Shown: positions 34,763-47,272, numbered from the stretch's first letter. The stretch is DNA of 64,000 bases from Typhlomys cinereus (GCA_023101885.1 JALPQD010000394.1:434001-498000); one strand, 5' to 3'. The notes: generated from the sequence alone by a model not told the origin. A program made the numbers and translations.

Positions 34763-35803
34763 TACCAAACCCACCCAGCCCACCTTGAGACACTCGATGA
34801 TAAATCTCTGTACTACAGTAATTGCAAGGATTATGAACAGGAGGGATGGGGTAGGAGGGCCACACCAGAAACAGGGAGAGAGGGGACCATGTTACAGCAG
34901 AGAAAATAGGCCTCCATCAAGGACTGCAAGCAAGCAATGAGACACCTGGTTAAGTTCACAGACTTTTCGTTCCTGATCATTTACAACTGAGGGGGTGTGA
35001 TCTCACCAGAAGGGGAAGACATATAGTCTGGCAGATAATAAGTAACCATTTTGCAAATGGGTGATTGACCCCTTCCTCACTGTGGTTTCCTACTTTTATT
35101 ACATCTACCTTTGAATATACTCTTATAACAAGACTCTAGTTTAACAGCTTTTAACTCTGGCCAGGGGGTGACATCCAATACCCATCAGGATGGAGTGAAG
35201 GGCATTGCAGGAGCAGCAAAACCACAAAAGAAAATCAACAAACCATAATCCAGAACTTCAGAGACTCTATATCAACCACCTAGAACTAGGCCAGACTAAT
35301 CTCTCCCCATCATAAAGCTCAGGGAAATTTGCAGAAGAGGGGGTGGTAAGAGTGTAAGAGCAAAAGGATGGGAAGAGCAATGATTTGCAAGATACTCCAC
35401 ACAAGTTAGGGCTGAAGCAATCATAATTGGACTTTACATGCCCTGCACAATGTCCAACACACTACTGAACCCACAAAGTCTAGCATTTGCTAAAAGCACC
35501 AAGATCCTTGGAGGCAAGGGATTGACAGCCACAGTAGTGCTCCTATGCTTAAGGGGTACAAAGGAAAGGATTCAGGGAAATGCCGCTGGGTCCTTGTACA
35601 TCATCAGAGAGGAGGACCCAGAGGAGAGTTTGGCACGCACATTAAAGGATTCTTCAGGGATTGGGGGAGGGGAGGCACTGGGTTTGTGGAGGGAGGGGTG
35701 AGGGGAGGGTGACCAGAGGGGTCTGGGGGAGGAGTAGGGAGGGAGAGAACTGACGCACCTATTAAGTTTGTATGAGCGGAGACAATAGAAATGTTAAAAA
35801 AAA

Positions 35804-36750
35804 GAATTCCAGATGTATCAAGGACCTCAATATAGGGCCCGACACTATAAAAACCATATTTAAAAGTGTAGGGAACTCCCTAGAGCTGATTGGGCTAGGC
35901 CAACAGTTCCTAAATGGATATCCAATAGCAGTCACTGCAACCCACTCTCAACAGATGGGATCTTGTTAAATTAAAGAGCTTCTGTTCAAATAAAGAGATT
36001 GTAACACGAGCACAAAGGCAACCCATAGAATGGGAGAAAATATTCAATAACTACCTATCTGATAGAGCTCTGTTATCCAGAGTGCACAAAAAACTTAGAA
36101 AACTAAAAACCAAGGAAACAAAAAGCCCAATTTAAAAGTGGGCCCTGGAACTTAAAAGAAACTTTACCAGGGATGAAATTAAAATGTCTGACAAATATCT
36201 TAAAAAATGCTCACATCCTTAGCCATCAGGAAACTGCAAATCAAAACTTCCTTGAGATATCATCTCACCCTGGTCAGGATAGCAAAAATCCACAATACAA
36301 ACAACACCAAATGCTGGAGAGAATGTGTAGAGAGGGAAACTCTCCTACATTGCTGGTGGGAATGCATGTTCATACAACCACTCTGGCGAGCCGTCTGGAA
36401 ATTCTTAAAGAAATTAAAGATTGAAATGCCATATGACCCTGTTATTCCACTTTTGGGAATAACCCCCATACAGCAAAAATTCACCTTGATAACACAAGCA
36501 CTACCATGTTCATACCAGCACTGTTTACAATAGCAAAGTCATGAAATCAGCCCAAATGCCCAACAGTTGATGAGTGGATAAGGAAACTGTGGTACATTTA
36601 TACAATGGAATACTTCTCAGCCATCCAAAATGATGAATTAATGAGATTTGCTGGGAAATGGATAGATTTAGAAAAAATTGTTTTAACTATGAAGTATCCC
36701 AGACACAGAAAATTGAGAGCTGTATATACTCTCTAATAGGTGGATCCTAG
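35804..36750 (+). pseudogene. L1 ORF2 C-terminal remnant, element G
   Basis: Encodes the RCIKDLNIGPDTIKTIF block, then the C-terminal Cys region in a shifted frame ([18 protein letters not shown], about 36313-36366). It ends at the family stop. Frameshifts near 35960, 36170 and 36470. Confidence 0.8.
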
Positions 36751-37122
36751 TACCAAACCCACTTAGTGACACACTCAAAGATAAATCTCTGTAATATCTA
36801 CAGTAATTGTATAGATTTTAAACTGGAGTAAATGGGAAGGGGGGCCCTGACAAAAACAAGGAAAGAGGAGATCATGCTACAGCAGTGATAATAGGCCACC
36901 ATCAAGACTGCAAGTAAGTAAAGACATGTCTGGTTAATCTCACAGACTTTCCTTTCTGGTCACTTGCAACTGATGGGTATGAACTCTCCAGAAGGGGAGG
37001 GCACAGAGTCTAGGAAATAGAAGGTAACCATTTTGCAAATGGGAGACTGACCCCCCTCACCACGGTCTCCTACTCTTATTCCATCTACCTTTGAATCTAC
37101 TCTTATAATAAGACTCTATTTT

Positions 37123-37397
37123 GGGGCTGGAGAGGTGGCTCAGGGGTTAAGCCTCTGCGTGGCAGGCGGTAGGTCCTGGGTTCGGATCCTAGACCCCACG
37201 TATAGATACCAGCTGAAGCAGGGGTGGCCTGCGTTTCTGGTCCTGGTAGGGTGGAGCCTGTGAATCCTGGGGCAGAGTAAACAAGGAGGAGGTGGAGGCG
37301 TTCATGGTGGTTCCCGAATTCATCCGTGGTTGTACACTCACACACATGTGCACACACGCATACCCGCACAATTGAATGAATAAAAAAAAATTTTAAA
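37123..37397 (+). mobile_element. B2-like SINE in L1 3'UTR
   Basis: GGGGCTGGAGAGGTGGCTCAGG head, intact B box GGTTCGGATCC (37180-37190), family body, short CA-rich tail and AATTGAATGAATAAA. Flanked by a 13-base duplication, AAGACTCTATTTT, at 37110-37122 and 37398-37410. Confidence 0.96.
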
Positions 37398-38081
37398 AAG
37401 ACTCTATTTTAACACCTTTTTATCTCTGGCCAGGAGCAGACATCCAATACCCATCAGGATGAAGCCAAAGGCATTGCAGGAGCAGCAAAACTGAAAAAAA
37501 AGATCAACAAACCATAATTAAAAACATCAGAGACTGGAGACATCAACCACCTGGAACCAGGCCAGCCTAATCTCTCCCCATCCTGAACCTAAGGGAAATT
37601 TGCGGAAGAGGGGGTGGTAAGATTGTAAGAGCCCAAAGATGAGGAGGAGGAATGAATGATATGCAAGATACTCCACACAAGTTAGAGCCAAAGCAATCCT
37701 AATAAGACTTTGCAAGACCTGCGCAATGACCAACATGTCATTGACCCCAATAAGTCTAGCATGGGCTAAAGGCACTAGGGTCCTTGGAGGCAAGGGATTG
37801 ACAGCCACAGAAGTGTTGTTATGCTTAAGGGGAACACAGGAAAAGGTACTGGGAAATATCACTGGGTCCTTGCACCTCATCGGAGAGGAGGACCCAGAGG
37901 AGAGTTTGGCATGCAAATTAAAGGATACTTCACAGATGGGAGGGGGAGGCCCTGGTGGATGGGGAAGGAGAGGGGGAGGGGAGGGGGTACAGGGAGGTGT
38001 GGGGAGTAGAGGGAAGGAGGAGACCGGTGAACCTGTTAATATTGTATGAGTGGAAATAAAAAAAATCAAAGCAAAAAAAAA

Positions 38082-41000
38082 ATCACAACCAATCAATCTG
38101 CTGCCTGCAGGAAACTCATCTCACCACAAAAGTTAGGCACATCCTAAAAAGAAAGGCTGGTCCAAAATTCTGCAAGTTAATTGAACAAGAAAACAGGCAG
38201 GGGTAGCCATTATGCTATGGGACAAAGTAGACTTCAAACCAAAAAGATCATAAGAGACACAGATGGATACTACATTTTAGTCACAGGTATAATTCACCAG
38301 GAAGACTTTACAATACTGAACACACATGCCCTTAATACAGGCACCTCCACATTTGTCTAAAGAGATAAATCAACCCCCAAACAATAATTTTTGGGGACTT
38401 CACCACCTTCCTCTCAACATGGGATAGATCGACAAGTAAAAAATTTAACAGAGACACTTTAGAACTTAATCAAACCCTTACTGAAATGGACCTTACAGAT
38501 CTCTATCAAACTTTTCATCCATGAACCAAAGAATACACATTTTTCTCAGCAGCACACGGAACGTTCTCCAAAATAGATCACATATTGGGACACAAAACGA
38601 ATCTACACATATACAGAGAAGTTGAAATTCTAGCCTATACCCTACCAGACCACCATGGTCTAAAGCTTGACATCCACAACACAACAAATAATAGAAAATA
38701 CACTAACTCCTGGAAACTTAACACTATGATGCTGAATGAGAACTGGATTCAGGAAGAAAGTAAAAAGGAAATTCAAGATTTCTAAAAGTGAACAATAATG
38801 AAAATATAAATTACCAGAATCTTTGGGACACAATGAAAGCTGTCCTAATAGGTAAGCTCATACCTCCTAATGCCTACATCAAAAAAATGGAAACATCAGA
38901 AATAAAAAACTTGACAATGCAGCTTAAAGCTTTAGAGACACTAAAGCAATCCCATCCCAAAAACAGTAGAAGAGAGGAAATTAGCAAAATAAGGAAAGAA
39001 ATATATGAAATTGAGATTAGAAAACTGATACAGAGAATTGATCAGGCAAAAAGCTGGTTCTTTGAAAAAATCAGTAAGACTGATACACCCCTAGCTAAAT
39101 TAACCAAAAGCAAGAGAGAGAAAACTCAAAATCCAAAATTAGAAATGTAAATGGAGTTTTCACTACGGATACCTAAGCAATCAGAGAATTAAAATGCACA
39201 TTTCAAAAACTTATAATCTGTGAAATTCGACAACACAAAAGAAATGGATGAATTCCTAAGTAAACACAACTTACCTAAATTGAATCAGGAAGTTGTGATT
39301 TGTTTAAATAGTTCTATAACATGTGAGGAAATCAATGAAGTAATCTCAAATCTTCCCACCAAAAAATGTCCTGGACTAGATGGATTCAGCACAGAGTTCT
39401 ACCAGACATTTAAGGAGCTAATAACAACAATACTCCTTAAACTATTCCATCAAATAGCAAAGGAAGGAACATATCTTTGGGACACAATGAAAGCTGTCCT
39501 AATAGGTAAGCTCATACCTCTTAATGCCTACATCAAAAAAATGGAAACATCAGAAATAAAAAACTTGACAATGCAGCTTAAAGCTTTAGAGACACTAAAG
39601 TAATCCCATCCCAAAAACAGTAGAAGAGAGGAAATTAGCAAAATAAGGAGAGAAATATATGAAATTGAGATTAGAAAACTGATACAGAGAATTGATCAGG
39701 CAAAAAGCTGGTTCTTTGAATATCTTTCTATGAAGCTAATATCGTCTTAATTCCAAAACCTAATAGAGATATACTTTAAAAAGAATTGTATAAGCCAATC
39801 TCTCTGATGGACGCAGAGACAAAGATTCTCAACAAAGTCTTAGCAAATCAGATTCAAAAATATATTGAAAAGATCATTCATGGGGGTCAAGTAGGCTTTA
39901 TCCCAGGCACACAAGGTTGGTTCAACATACATAAATCAATAAATGTAATTCACCCTATAAACCCCTCCAAAGTCCAAGACCACATGATACTCTCCATAGA
40001 TACAGAAAAAGATTTTGACAAGATCTAACAGCCCTTGATGATCAAAACCCTAGAGACAGTTGGAATGGAAGGAATCTTTGTCAATATAATAAAAGCTGTA
40101 TACAACAAGACAACGGCAAGGATTATACTCAATGAGGAAAAACTTGAAGCATTCTCGCTTCGATCATGAACTAGATAAGGCTGTACATTCTCACCACTTC
40201 TACTCAATATTGTACTTGAAGTCTTAGCTGACGACATAAGATAATAAAAGGGCATGAAAGGGATTCAAATCGGCAAGGAAAAAGTCAAGTTATCTCTATT
40301 TGCAGATGACATGATCTTATACTTGAGTGATTCCAAAAACTCCACCAGGAAGCTCCTGGAACTAATACAGAAGTTCAGCAGGGTGGCAGGATACAAAATA
40401 TATGTAAAAAAATTAGTGTACTTGCTAAATGCCCACAATGAAAGAAGTGAAAAAGCCCTGAGAGAAACAATCCCATTTAATATGGCCCCTAAAAAAATGA
40501 AATACCTTAGTATAAACCTAACCAAGGAAGTAAGAGAACTTTACAATGAAAACTTTAAATTCCTAAAGAAACAAATTACAGAAGACACCAGAAGGTGGAA
40601 AGATCTACCATGTACCTGGGTTGGGAGAGTCAACATCATAAAAATGACCATCCTACCAAAGGCAATATACAGATTCAATGCTATACCAATCAAAATCCCA
40701 AAGCAATTTTTAAAGAGGTTGACCAACCAATGTCAAAATTCATATGGAGGCACAAAAAACCCAGGATAGCAAAAACAATCCTGAGTAACAAAAACACTGC
40801 TGGAGGAATCACCATACCAAACCTTAGTCTATACTACAAATCCATAGTTGTAAAATCTTCTTGGTACTGGCTCCAAAATAGACATGCAGATCAATGGATA
40901 AGAATTGAAGACCCAGGTATAAGCCCACACAATTACAGCCATTTGATCTTTGACAAAGTGGCCCCAAAAATCCAAGGGAAAAAGAACAGCATCTTCAACA

Positions 41001-42034
41001 AATGGTGCTGGAAAAACTGGATGTCCACATGCAGAAGATTAAACTAGACCCATATTTTCACCATGTACAAGACATAATTCCTAATGGTTCAAGGACCTTA
41101 GTATAAAGCCAGAGACTATAAAAACCTTAGTTGAAAGGGCAGGGAATTCCCTGGAGCAGATGTGATTAGGGCAACATTTCCTAAGAGGAAGTCCGATAGC
41201 ACAGTCAGTACACCCAATACTCAACAGATAAGATCTTTTGAAATTAAAGGGCTTCTGTTCACATAAAAAGATTGTAACTCGAGCATATAAGCAACCCACA
41301 GAATGGGAGAAAATTTTCACTAACCACATATCTGATAGAGTTCTATTATCCAGAGTGAACAAAGAACTTAGAAAACTAAACACCAAGGATAAAAATGGCC
41401 CAATTAAAAAATGGGCATTGGAACTTAAAAGAAACTTTACCAGGGAAGAAATAACAAATATCTTTAAAAATGCTCCACATCCTTAGCCATCAGGAAAATG
41501 TAAATCAAAACTTCCCTGAGATATCATCTCACCCCGGTCAGCATGGCAAAAATCCACAATACAAATAACACCAAATGCTGAAGAGGATGTGGAGAAAAGA
41601 GAACTCTCCTAAATTGCTGGTGGAAATGCATGCTTATACAACCACTCTGGGAGGCTGTCTGGCGATTCTTAAAGAAGTTAAAGATTGAAATGCCATATGA
41701 CCCTGTTATTTCTCTTCTGGGAATAATCCCCCGTATAGTAAAAATTCACCTGCATAGCATAAACAGACTGTGTTCATAGCAGAAGCAGACTGTGTTCATA
41801 GCAGCAGGGTTTACAATAGCAAAGTCATGAAATCAACCCAAATGCCCAACAAATGATGAGTGAATAAGGAAAATGTGGTACATTTATACAATTGTATATT
41901 ACCCAGCCATCAAAAATGATGAATTAATGAGATTTGCTGGGAAATGGATGGGTTTAGAAAAAATTGTTTTGACTGAAGTATCCCAGACACAGAAAATTGA
42001 GTGCCATATGTGCTCCCAAATAAGTGGATCCTAG
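38082..42034 (+). pseudogene. L1 ORF2 pseudogene with internal 248-bp duplication, element H
   Basis: Endonuclease remnants (SCC-QETHL region, DHHGLKLDIHNTTN at 38655), linker, reverse transcriptase fingers ([17 protein letters not shown] 39361-39410), [21 protein letters not shown] (39790), [12 protein letters not shown] (about 40300), [19 protein letters not shown] (40730). A 248-base duplicate of upstream linker sequence occupies 39473-39720 and disrupts the fingers. Several further shifts; non-functional. Confidence 0.88.
39473..39720 (+). repeat. 248-bp duplicate of 38819-39066 inside L1 ORF2
   Basis: Both copies start ATCTTTGGGACACAATG and end GGTTCTTTGAA, have the same length and differ at only about three positions by eye. 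The second lies 654 bases downstream and separates GGAAGGAACAT from TATCTTTCTATGAAGC, which are adjacent in the other L1s here. Confidence 0.93.
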
Positions 42035-42848
42035 TACCAAACCCACTTAGTGACACACGCAAAGATAAATCTCTGTAATACCTGCAGTATTTGTAAAGAT
42101 TATAAAGGGAGGAAAGGGTAAGGAGGGCCCTGCCACAAGCAAGAAGAGAGAGGATCATGCTACAGCAGAGAAAATAGGCCACATCAAGACTGCAAGAAAG
42201 TAATGAGATATCTGGTTAAGCTCACTGACTTTCCTTCCTGGTCAGTTCCATCTGATGGGGTATGATCTCACCAGAAAGGGAGGGCATGCACTCTGGAAGA
42301 TAGGAGGTAACCATCCTGCAAATGGGAGTCTGACCCCCCCTCACTGTGGTATTCTACTCTTATTCCATCTATCTTTCAATCTACTCTTGTAATAAGACTC
42401 TATTTTAATAGCCCTTTATCTCTGGCCAGGGGGTGACATCCAATACCCGTCAGGACGGAGCTAAGGGCAGTGCAGGAACAGGAAAACTGAAAAAAAAATC
42501 AACAAACCATAATTCAGAACATCAGAAACTCTATATCAATCACCTGGAACCAGGTCAGCCTACTCTCTCCCCATCCTAAAGCCAAGGGAAATTTGTGGAA
42601 GAGGGGGCGGTAAGATTGTAACAGCCTATCTAATCAGAGAGGAGGACCCAGAGGGAAGTTTGCATACACACTAAGGGATGCTCCAGGAATGCATGTGGGG
42701 AGGGAGCACTGGAAGAATAGGAGGGAGGGGGGAAAGGAAGGGAAATGTTGGGAGGGAACAAGGGGATCCAGGGAAGGGTGAAGGGAGGGAGGGGAATGGG
42801 GTACTTATCAATTTTGTATGAGTTGAAGAAATAAAAAAAATTAATTAA

Positions 42849-43325
42849 AAAAAGATTTTAAGTGCCTAAAGATGGGGAGGAGTAATGATATGCAAGATAC
42901 TCCACACAACTTAGGGTCAAAGTAATCATAATAGTACTTTGCATGACCTACACAATGACCAACATATTATTGACACCTCAAAGTCTAGCATGGATCTCAG
43001 GCACTAGAATCCTTAGAAGCAGGGATTTAACAGCCACAATAGTGTTCCTATATTAAAGGTGTACACAAAAAAGAGCTCTAGGTAATGCTATTCAGTCCTT
43101 ATACCTCATCAGAGAGGAGGACCCAGAGGGAAGTTTGACATGCGCACTAAAGAATGCTCCAGGGATGGGGGGACACAATGGGAGAAAGGGAGGGAGGGAG
43201 AGAAAGGATGGGAAAAAGGGGGAAGGGAGTAAGGGGATTCTGGGAGGCGTGGAGGGAGGGAGGGGAATGGGGTACCTATCAAGTTTGTATGAGTGGAAAA
43301 ACAAATAAATAAAATTTTAAAAAAG
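42849..43325 (+). mobile_element. 5'-truncated L1 tail
   Basis: L1 3'UTR from GTGCCTAAAGATGGGG with polypurine tract (43165-43265) and an A-rich end. AAAAAAGATTT occurs just before it (42848-42858) and at its end (43319-43329), a probable target-site duplication overlapping A-runs. Confidence 0.8.
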
Positions 43326-43609
43326 ATTTAGTATTGACAAGGTTGCTGTACGTTTGAGTATCTGAGTTAATCACCTATCTTAAAGGAAGTGGCTATGTAG
43401 AATTATAGAACACAACTTTCAGATGTTTAATCATAATTATGACTAGGTGGAACAAATTTTTAATACTAGTATAATATTCTCTAGAAAGCTTTAGATATGA
43501 ACAACCAAACTTTAGCGTATGGTAGTTTTGCTCTCTTAGACAGCATCCATTTCAGGAATGTGGCCCTGGGAATTATACCATGTATCGTCATACGTAGTTG
43601 GATACTATC

Positions 43610-45740
43610 AGAATTGTTGCTTACTGTTTTCATGAAATTATGCTCTGCTGATCTAAATGTCTTTATTCCAGAGGTGTATTAATTAGATTTGATGAAACAA
43701 AAACCATTGTAGTGAACTGGAAATTAAGAATCCACTCTCCAGTAAGTTTGTGCTAGTGATGCCTAAAAGTAAAAGGCCAAGAAGGTAGTTGCAATATTAT
43801 CTAGGCTTATTGATCAAGGATATAACGGCGGGAAATTGTTCCAGTTGTTATGCCCTGTGATTCAGATAAGGAGAAACCTTAAATAAACCAATAATAACTG
43901 TATATATAATAAACTAATAAACCAAGGTAAGAATATTGCGCCAGATTAGAAGGCAATGAAGGTGTTCTATCAAAAAATCAGTGAATTATGTGCATGTGTA
44001 GGAGAAAGATTTGTGATATTTAGTGAAGACAACACATATAGCTGCCAAGTTTGTTCACATTACAAAAGGAAGAATTGTAATGGGCAATTTGTGCATATAT
44101 ACATATATAATAAGCAGATTTCAAAAAGATTTCAAATGACAGTCATGAGGTTACATGAAGACTTTTTATATTCAGTCTGATTTTGTGAGATCATTTCAAT
44201 AAAAGTTGAACACAGAATGTTAAAAAATTTAAGAAAAATATCACTTTCCCACTTTCAGTTTCATACTGATTTTCATTTTTTGTTTCAATAATTGAAGAAT
44301 TTTAAATGCCTCACACTATATGAGTTTATGTCTTCTCATATCCCTTTATTCCTTAACAGTTCCCAGTAAGTCTGCTTTGCTCAACTCACATTGCACATGC
44401 CTGTACATACTCCAGGCATTTACTTGGACTTTCTCTTTCTTGTCATGTTCTTCTTACTTCCAACACAAGCACTTCTTCATTCTTTCTGAATGCTCCTGAT
44501 TTTCCACCAACACTAAATTATCCACTGGGTATCTGTTGATTTTCGCCAAAAATAGAAAGATTTATTGCTTTTACAGTTCTAAGAAGTGCCTGTAGCAAGC
44601 AGGAGTGAACTTCTGTTCTCACACTGCATTATGAACTTTAACACCCAGTGAAATCCACTTCTTCAAACCACTTCAATGCATCTTCTTCAAACGCATGGAA
44701 AAGATATATGGCTGTTTAGTTCTGGTGACATTCATATGGCAAAGATGAAAAAAAATTCTTCACACTTCTAAACTTCAATTGATGGAACCTGTAGACTGAA
44801 CTACTGATTAACAGGCTAGTAGAAGAAAAGTACCTTGATAGTGGTTGTATTAACATGTGTTAGTACTTAGACTAAACAATATATTGATTTATAGTTGGAT
44901 TCTAGAGAAATGGAATACAAATACAAATAATAGCTAGGTCTATGGTCTTATGTCTATTTTTTATTTGTTTTGGTGAGATGTGTCAGTAAAGACTCTTACC
45001 AAGATTAAGCATATTGAAGGGATACAGGTATTCATTTTCTTTATTTCCAGTATTTATAGTTGGATCTTCTAACTAATTGAAATTTGACTGCTGTGACTTT
45101 TTGAGATAAGTTATAGTAAAGAATATATTTTGAAAAGTCAATATCTTAATTAGGTTGCACTTCATTAGGCAAAAAAAAAGGAGATTTACAAATTCCTTGA
45201 AAAGCAAGAGAATATTTGAAACAGATAAATGACTGTCAAGTTGTTTGTTATCTGCACCTTGGCACATTAATGTACACATATGCGTGCCCACGCACATACC
45301 CACATGCACATCCACACCCACCCACCCATACACACACACATACATACACAAAGATAAAGCAATAATGCAAGAAACGTGCATGTGTGTAAGGAAGATCCTT
45401 TCTCATTGAAATAAGTAGATGGTAATGAGAATCAAACATCATTTTAATAAATGGTGAGAATAATGTTATTTAGTCTGATACAGGAAAAATTAAATTGTAT
45501 ATAATATACTCATGCACATTGAAAGGATATAGTTAGTCATTTTCTTTGTTTCCATAGTATTTAGAGTTGAATCCTTTAACTGATGGAATATATATGGCTG
45601 TGACTTGTTGAAATTAGTTCTGATAAAAAAAATACTCCAAAATGTCAACATATTAATGAGTTTTCTAGCTATTAGGCAAAGGAACAAACAGATTTACAAA
45701 TTCCTTAAAAAGTAATAGAACATTTGTTTAATCAATATGC
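43610..45740 (-). repeat. Right arm of inverted homology: V2R 3' UTR/flank
   Basis: This is the sequence downstream of the V2R stop, and its minus strand aligns with the plus strand at 75-1640. It contains about 400 bases (43770-44160) without a clear partner in the left arm, and an internal near-duplicate (45040-45240 and 45530-45730) absent from the left arm. No coding exon was recognised; CA-rich sequence lies at 45280-45350. From 43330 to 43600 I see unique sequence only. Confidence 0.75.
44561..44566 (-). promoter_or_regulatory. Conserved AATAAA, candidate V2R polyadenylation signal
   Basis: Minus-strand GCAATAAATCTT, about 1.45 kb downstream of the V2R stop codon and matched by the left arm at 1002-1007. 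Conservation in both arms favours it, but other AATAAA sequences (for example minus strand near 45040) are possible. Confidence 0.35.
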
Positions 45741-46017
45741 AAAATGGGAATATTAAGAAAAAGTTCTGTGGTAAATATAATACAAGTAATAAAGATAATA
45801 TAATCAGGGGAATATAACATAAACATGGACACAAAAGCACAACATGAAAAGAAACAATAATGTTCACGCAGTTAAATGAAAAATGAAAAATATGATGAAA
45901 ATCTTATATACATTGTTGTGAATAAAATATTGTTAGATACAAGGCATATTGAGAACCCTGTGGAAACAAGGCCAGCATTTCAATCCAATGTCTTACAGTT
46001 ATAATCATCTATAATTT

Positions 46018-46964
46018 CTATGCAGCTAACTTAGGACACACGTAAGAAAGATTTTTACTCCCAGATAATTTTTTATTTCTATGCTCATGACAATAATTTT
46101 TTTCTGGCCTAAGCAAAATAATGTAACACTTTGGGAAAAAGATGCAGCTTAGGAGTCCTGCACTTGAAGCCAAGATGGAAAATACTTCAGTGGCTAACAT
46201 GGCCTTCCCCTTGGTGCTATGATAGACAGGGACAAATGTGATCCACACACTGCAGAACATCAGCATGCTGAAGGTCAGGAACTTGGCTTCATTGAAGGTA
46301 TCAGGCAGATTCTTGACTAGAAAAGCCACAGTGAAGCTTGCCAGAGCCAGAAAACCCAGATACCCTAGGACACAGTAGAATGCAGTGACTGAGCCCTTGT
46401 TGCATATAATGAGAATATGGTCAAATTCAGAATGGGCATCTACATCGATAAATGGAGGAGCTGTTCCCAACCACATTGCACATAGAACTACTTGAATCAT
46501 GGTGGACAAGGGAACAATGAAATTAGGGACCTTTGATTCCAACAACCATCGAGTCCTTCTTTCTGGAAGAGTAAGCTTGAAGGCTAGAAGCACGGTAATT
46601 GTTTTGGCCAAGACAGTGGATAGGGCAACAGAGAACAGGACTCCAAATGTGGTCTGCTGTAGAATACACCTGCATGTGTTAGGTTGGCCAATGAAGAGCA
46701 AGGAGCAGAGGAAACAGAAGATGAGGGAGAGGAGTAGAATGTAGCTGAGGTTCCTGTTATTGGCCTTCACAATGGGAGTGTCCCGGAACTTTACAAACAC
46801 TCCAAGAATTGCAGCTGTGAGTGAAGAGAAGCACAGGGCCACGCAGACCAGAGCCATCCCCAAGGGATCATTGTAGCCTAGAAATATCACAGCTTTATGG
46901 ATGCATTTGTTATTCTCTTCATTGGCATATAGATTATCTCCACAATTAATACACTGATCCATAT
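46018..46964 (-). CDS. V2R exon 6 (seven-transmembrane domain)
   Basis: A 947-base terminal exon, open for 314 residues counted from the MDQC methionine. Cys-rich start (CINCGDNLYANEENNKC), then helices at about residues 34-57, 71-91, 105-128, 146-166, 192-216, 228-247 and 254-276. Signatures: DTPIVKANNRNLSY in the first intracellular loop, FSVALSTVLAKTITV in helix 3, LPDTFNEAKF in the third loop (G-protein coupling region of class C receptors), and FPKCYIILLRPEKN after helix 7. Acceptor AAAACAG before 46964. Intron 5 (46965-49911) contains a SINE and a 159-base L1 tail; the rest of it (47510-48390, 48580-49910) shows no feature. Confidence 0.97.
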
Positions 46965-47222
46965 CTGTTTTATAATAGAAGTCACCATTAGTTCTAATTT
47001 AATAATTCTGTTATCTATAACATCATGTATCTGTATTTACATTTTATTAGTCAAAGTATTTCAGGTAGGAAAATGACTTGGAAGAAATTTTTCTTAAATA
47101 ATTATTACTCGTTTTTCTTTCTGTTTATATTCATTAACACTTTCATGTATAACTATAATAGTGAAATTATATATATATACAGTGAAATTACTTTCACTTC
47201 ATTTTTTAACTATTCAATTGTG

Positions 47223-47272
<50 letters not shown>

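Larger units (their letters stand above)
28417..35803 (+). mobile_element. Full-length plus-strand L1 (element F), inactive
   Basis: 5'UTR monomer array 28417-29290, proximal 5'UTR and AT-rich spacer 29290-29860, ORF1 29869-30980, ORF2 30990-34762, 3'UTR with polypurine tract (35645-35750) and A8 near 35796-35803. At about 7.4 kb it is the longest L1 here, because of the extra 5'UTR monomers. No flanking duplication could be found: its left neighbour is element E and its right neighbour is the ORF2 3' part of another L1. Confidence 0.88.
35804..38081 (+). mobile_element. 5'-truncated L1 (element G) with a SINE in its 3'UTR
   Basis: Begins in the C-terminal third of ORF2 (GAATTCCAGATGTATCAAGG) right after the poly(A) of element F. 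The ORF2 remnant ends TAG at 36748-36750; the 3'UTR is interrupted by a SINE (37123-37397); polypurine tract 37935-38020; A-rich end 38050-38081. Its end abuts ORF2 sequence of the next L1. Confidence 0.85.
38082..42842 (+). mobile_element. L1 (element H): ORF2 from codon ~35, 3'UTR, poly(A)
   Basis: ORF2 begins in the endonuclease (ATCACAACCAATCAATCTGC) directly after the A-run of element G. It runs to TAG at 42032-42034, then a 3'UTR with an internal deletion near 42625 (spacer between CAGCC and TATCTAATCAGAGAGG), a polypurine tract and an A-rich end near 42832-42848. It is either the continuation of element E or an independent truncated L1. Confidence 0.85.
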
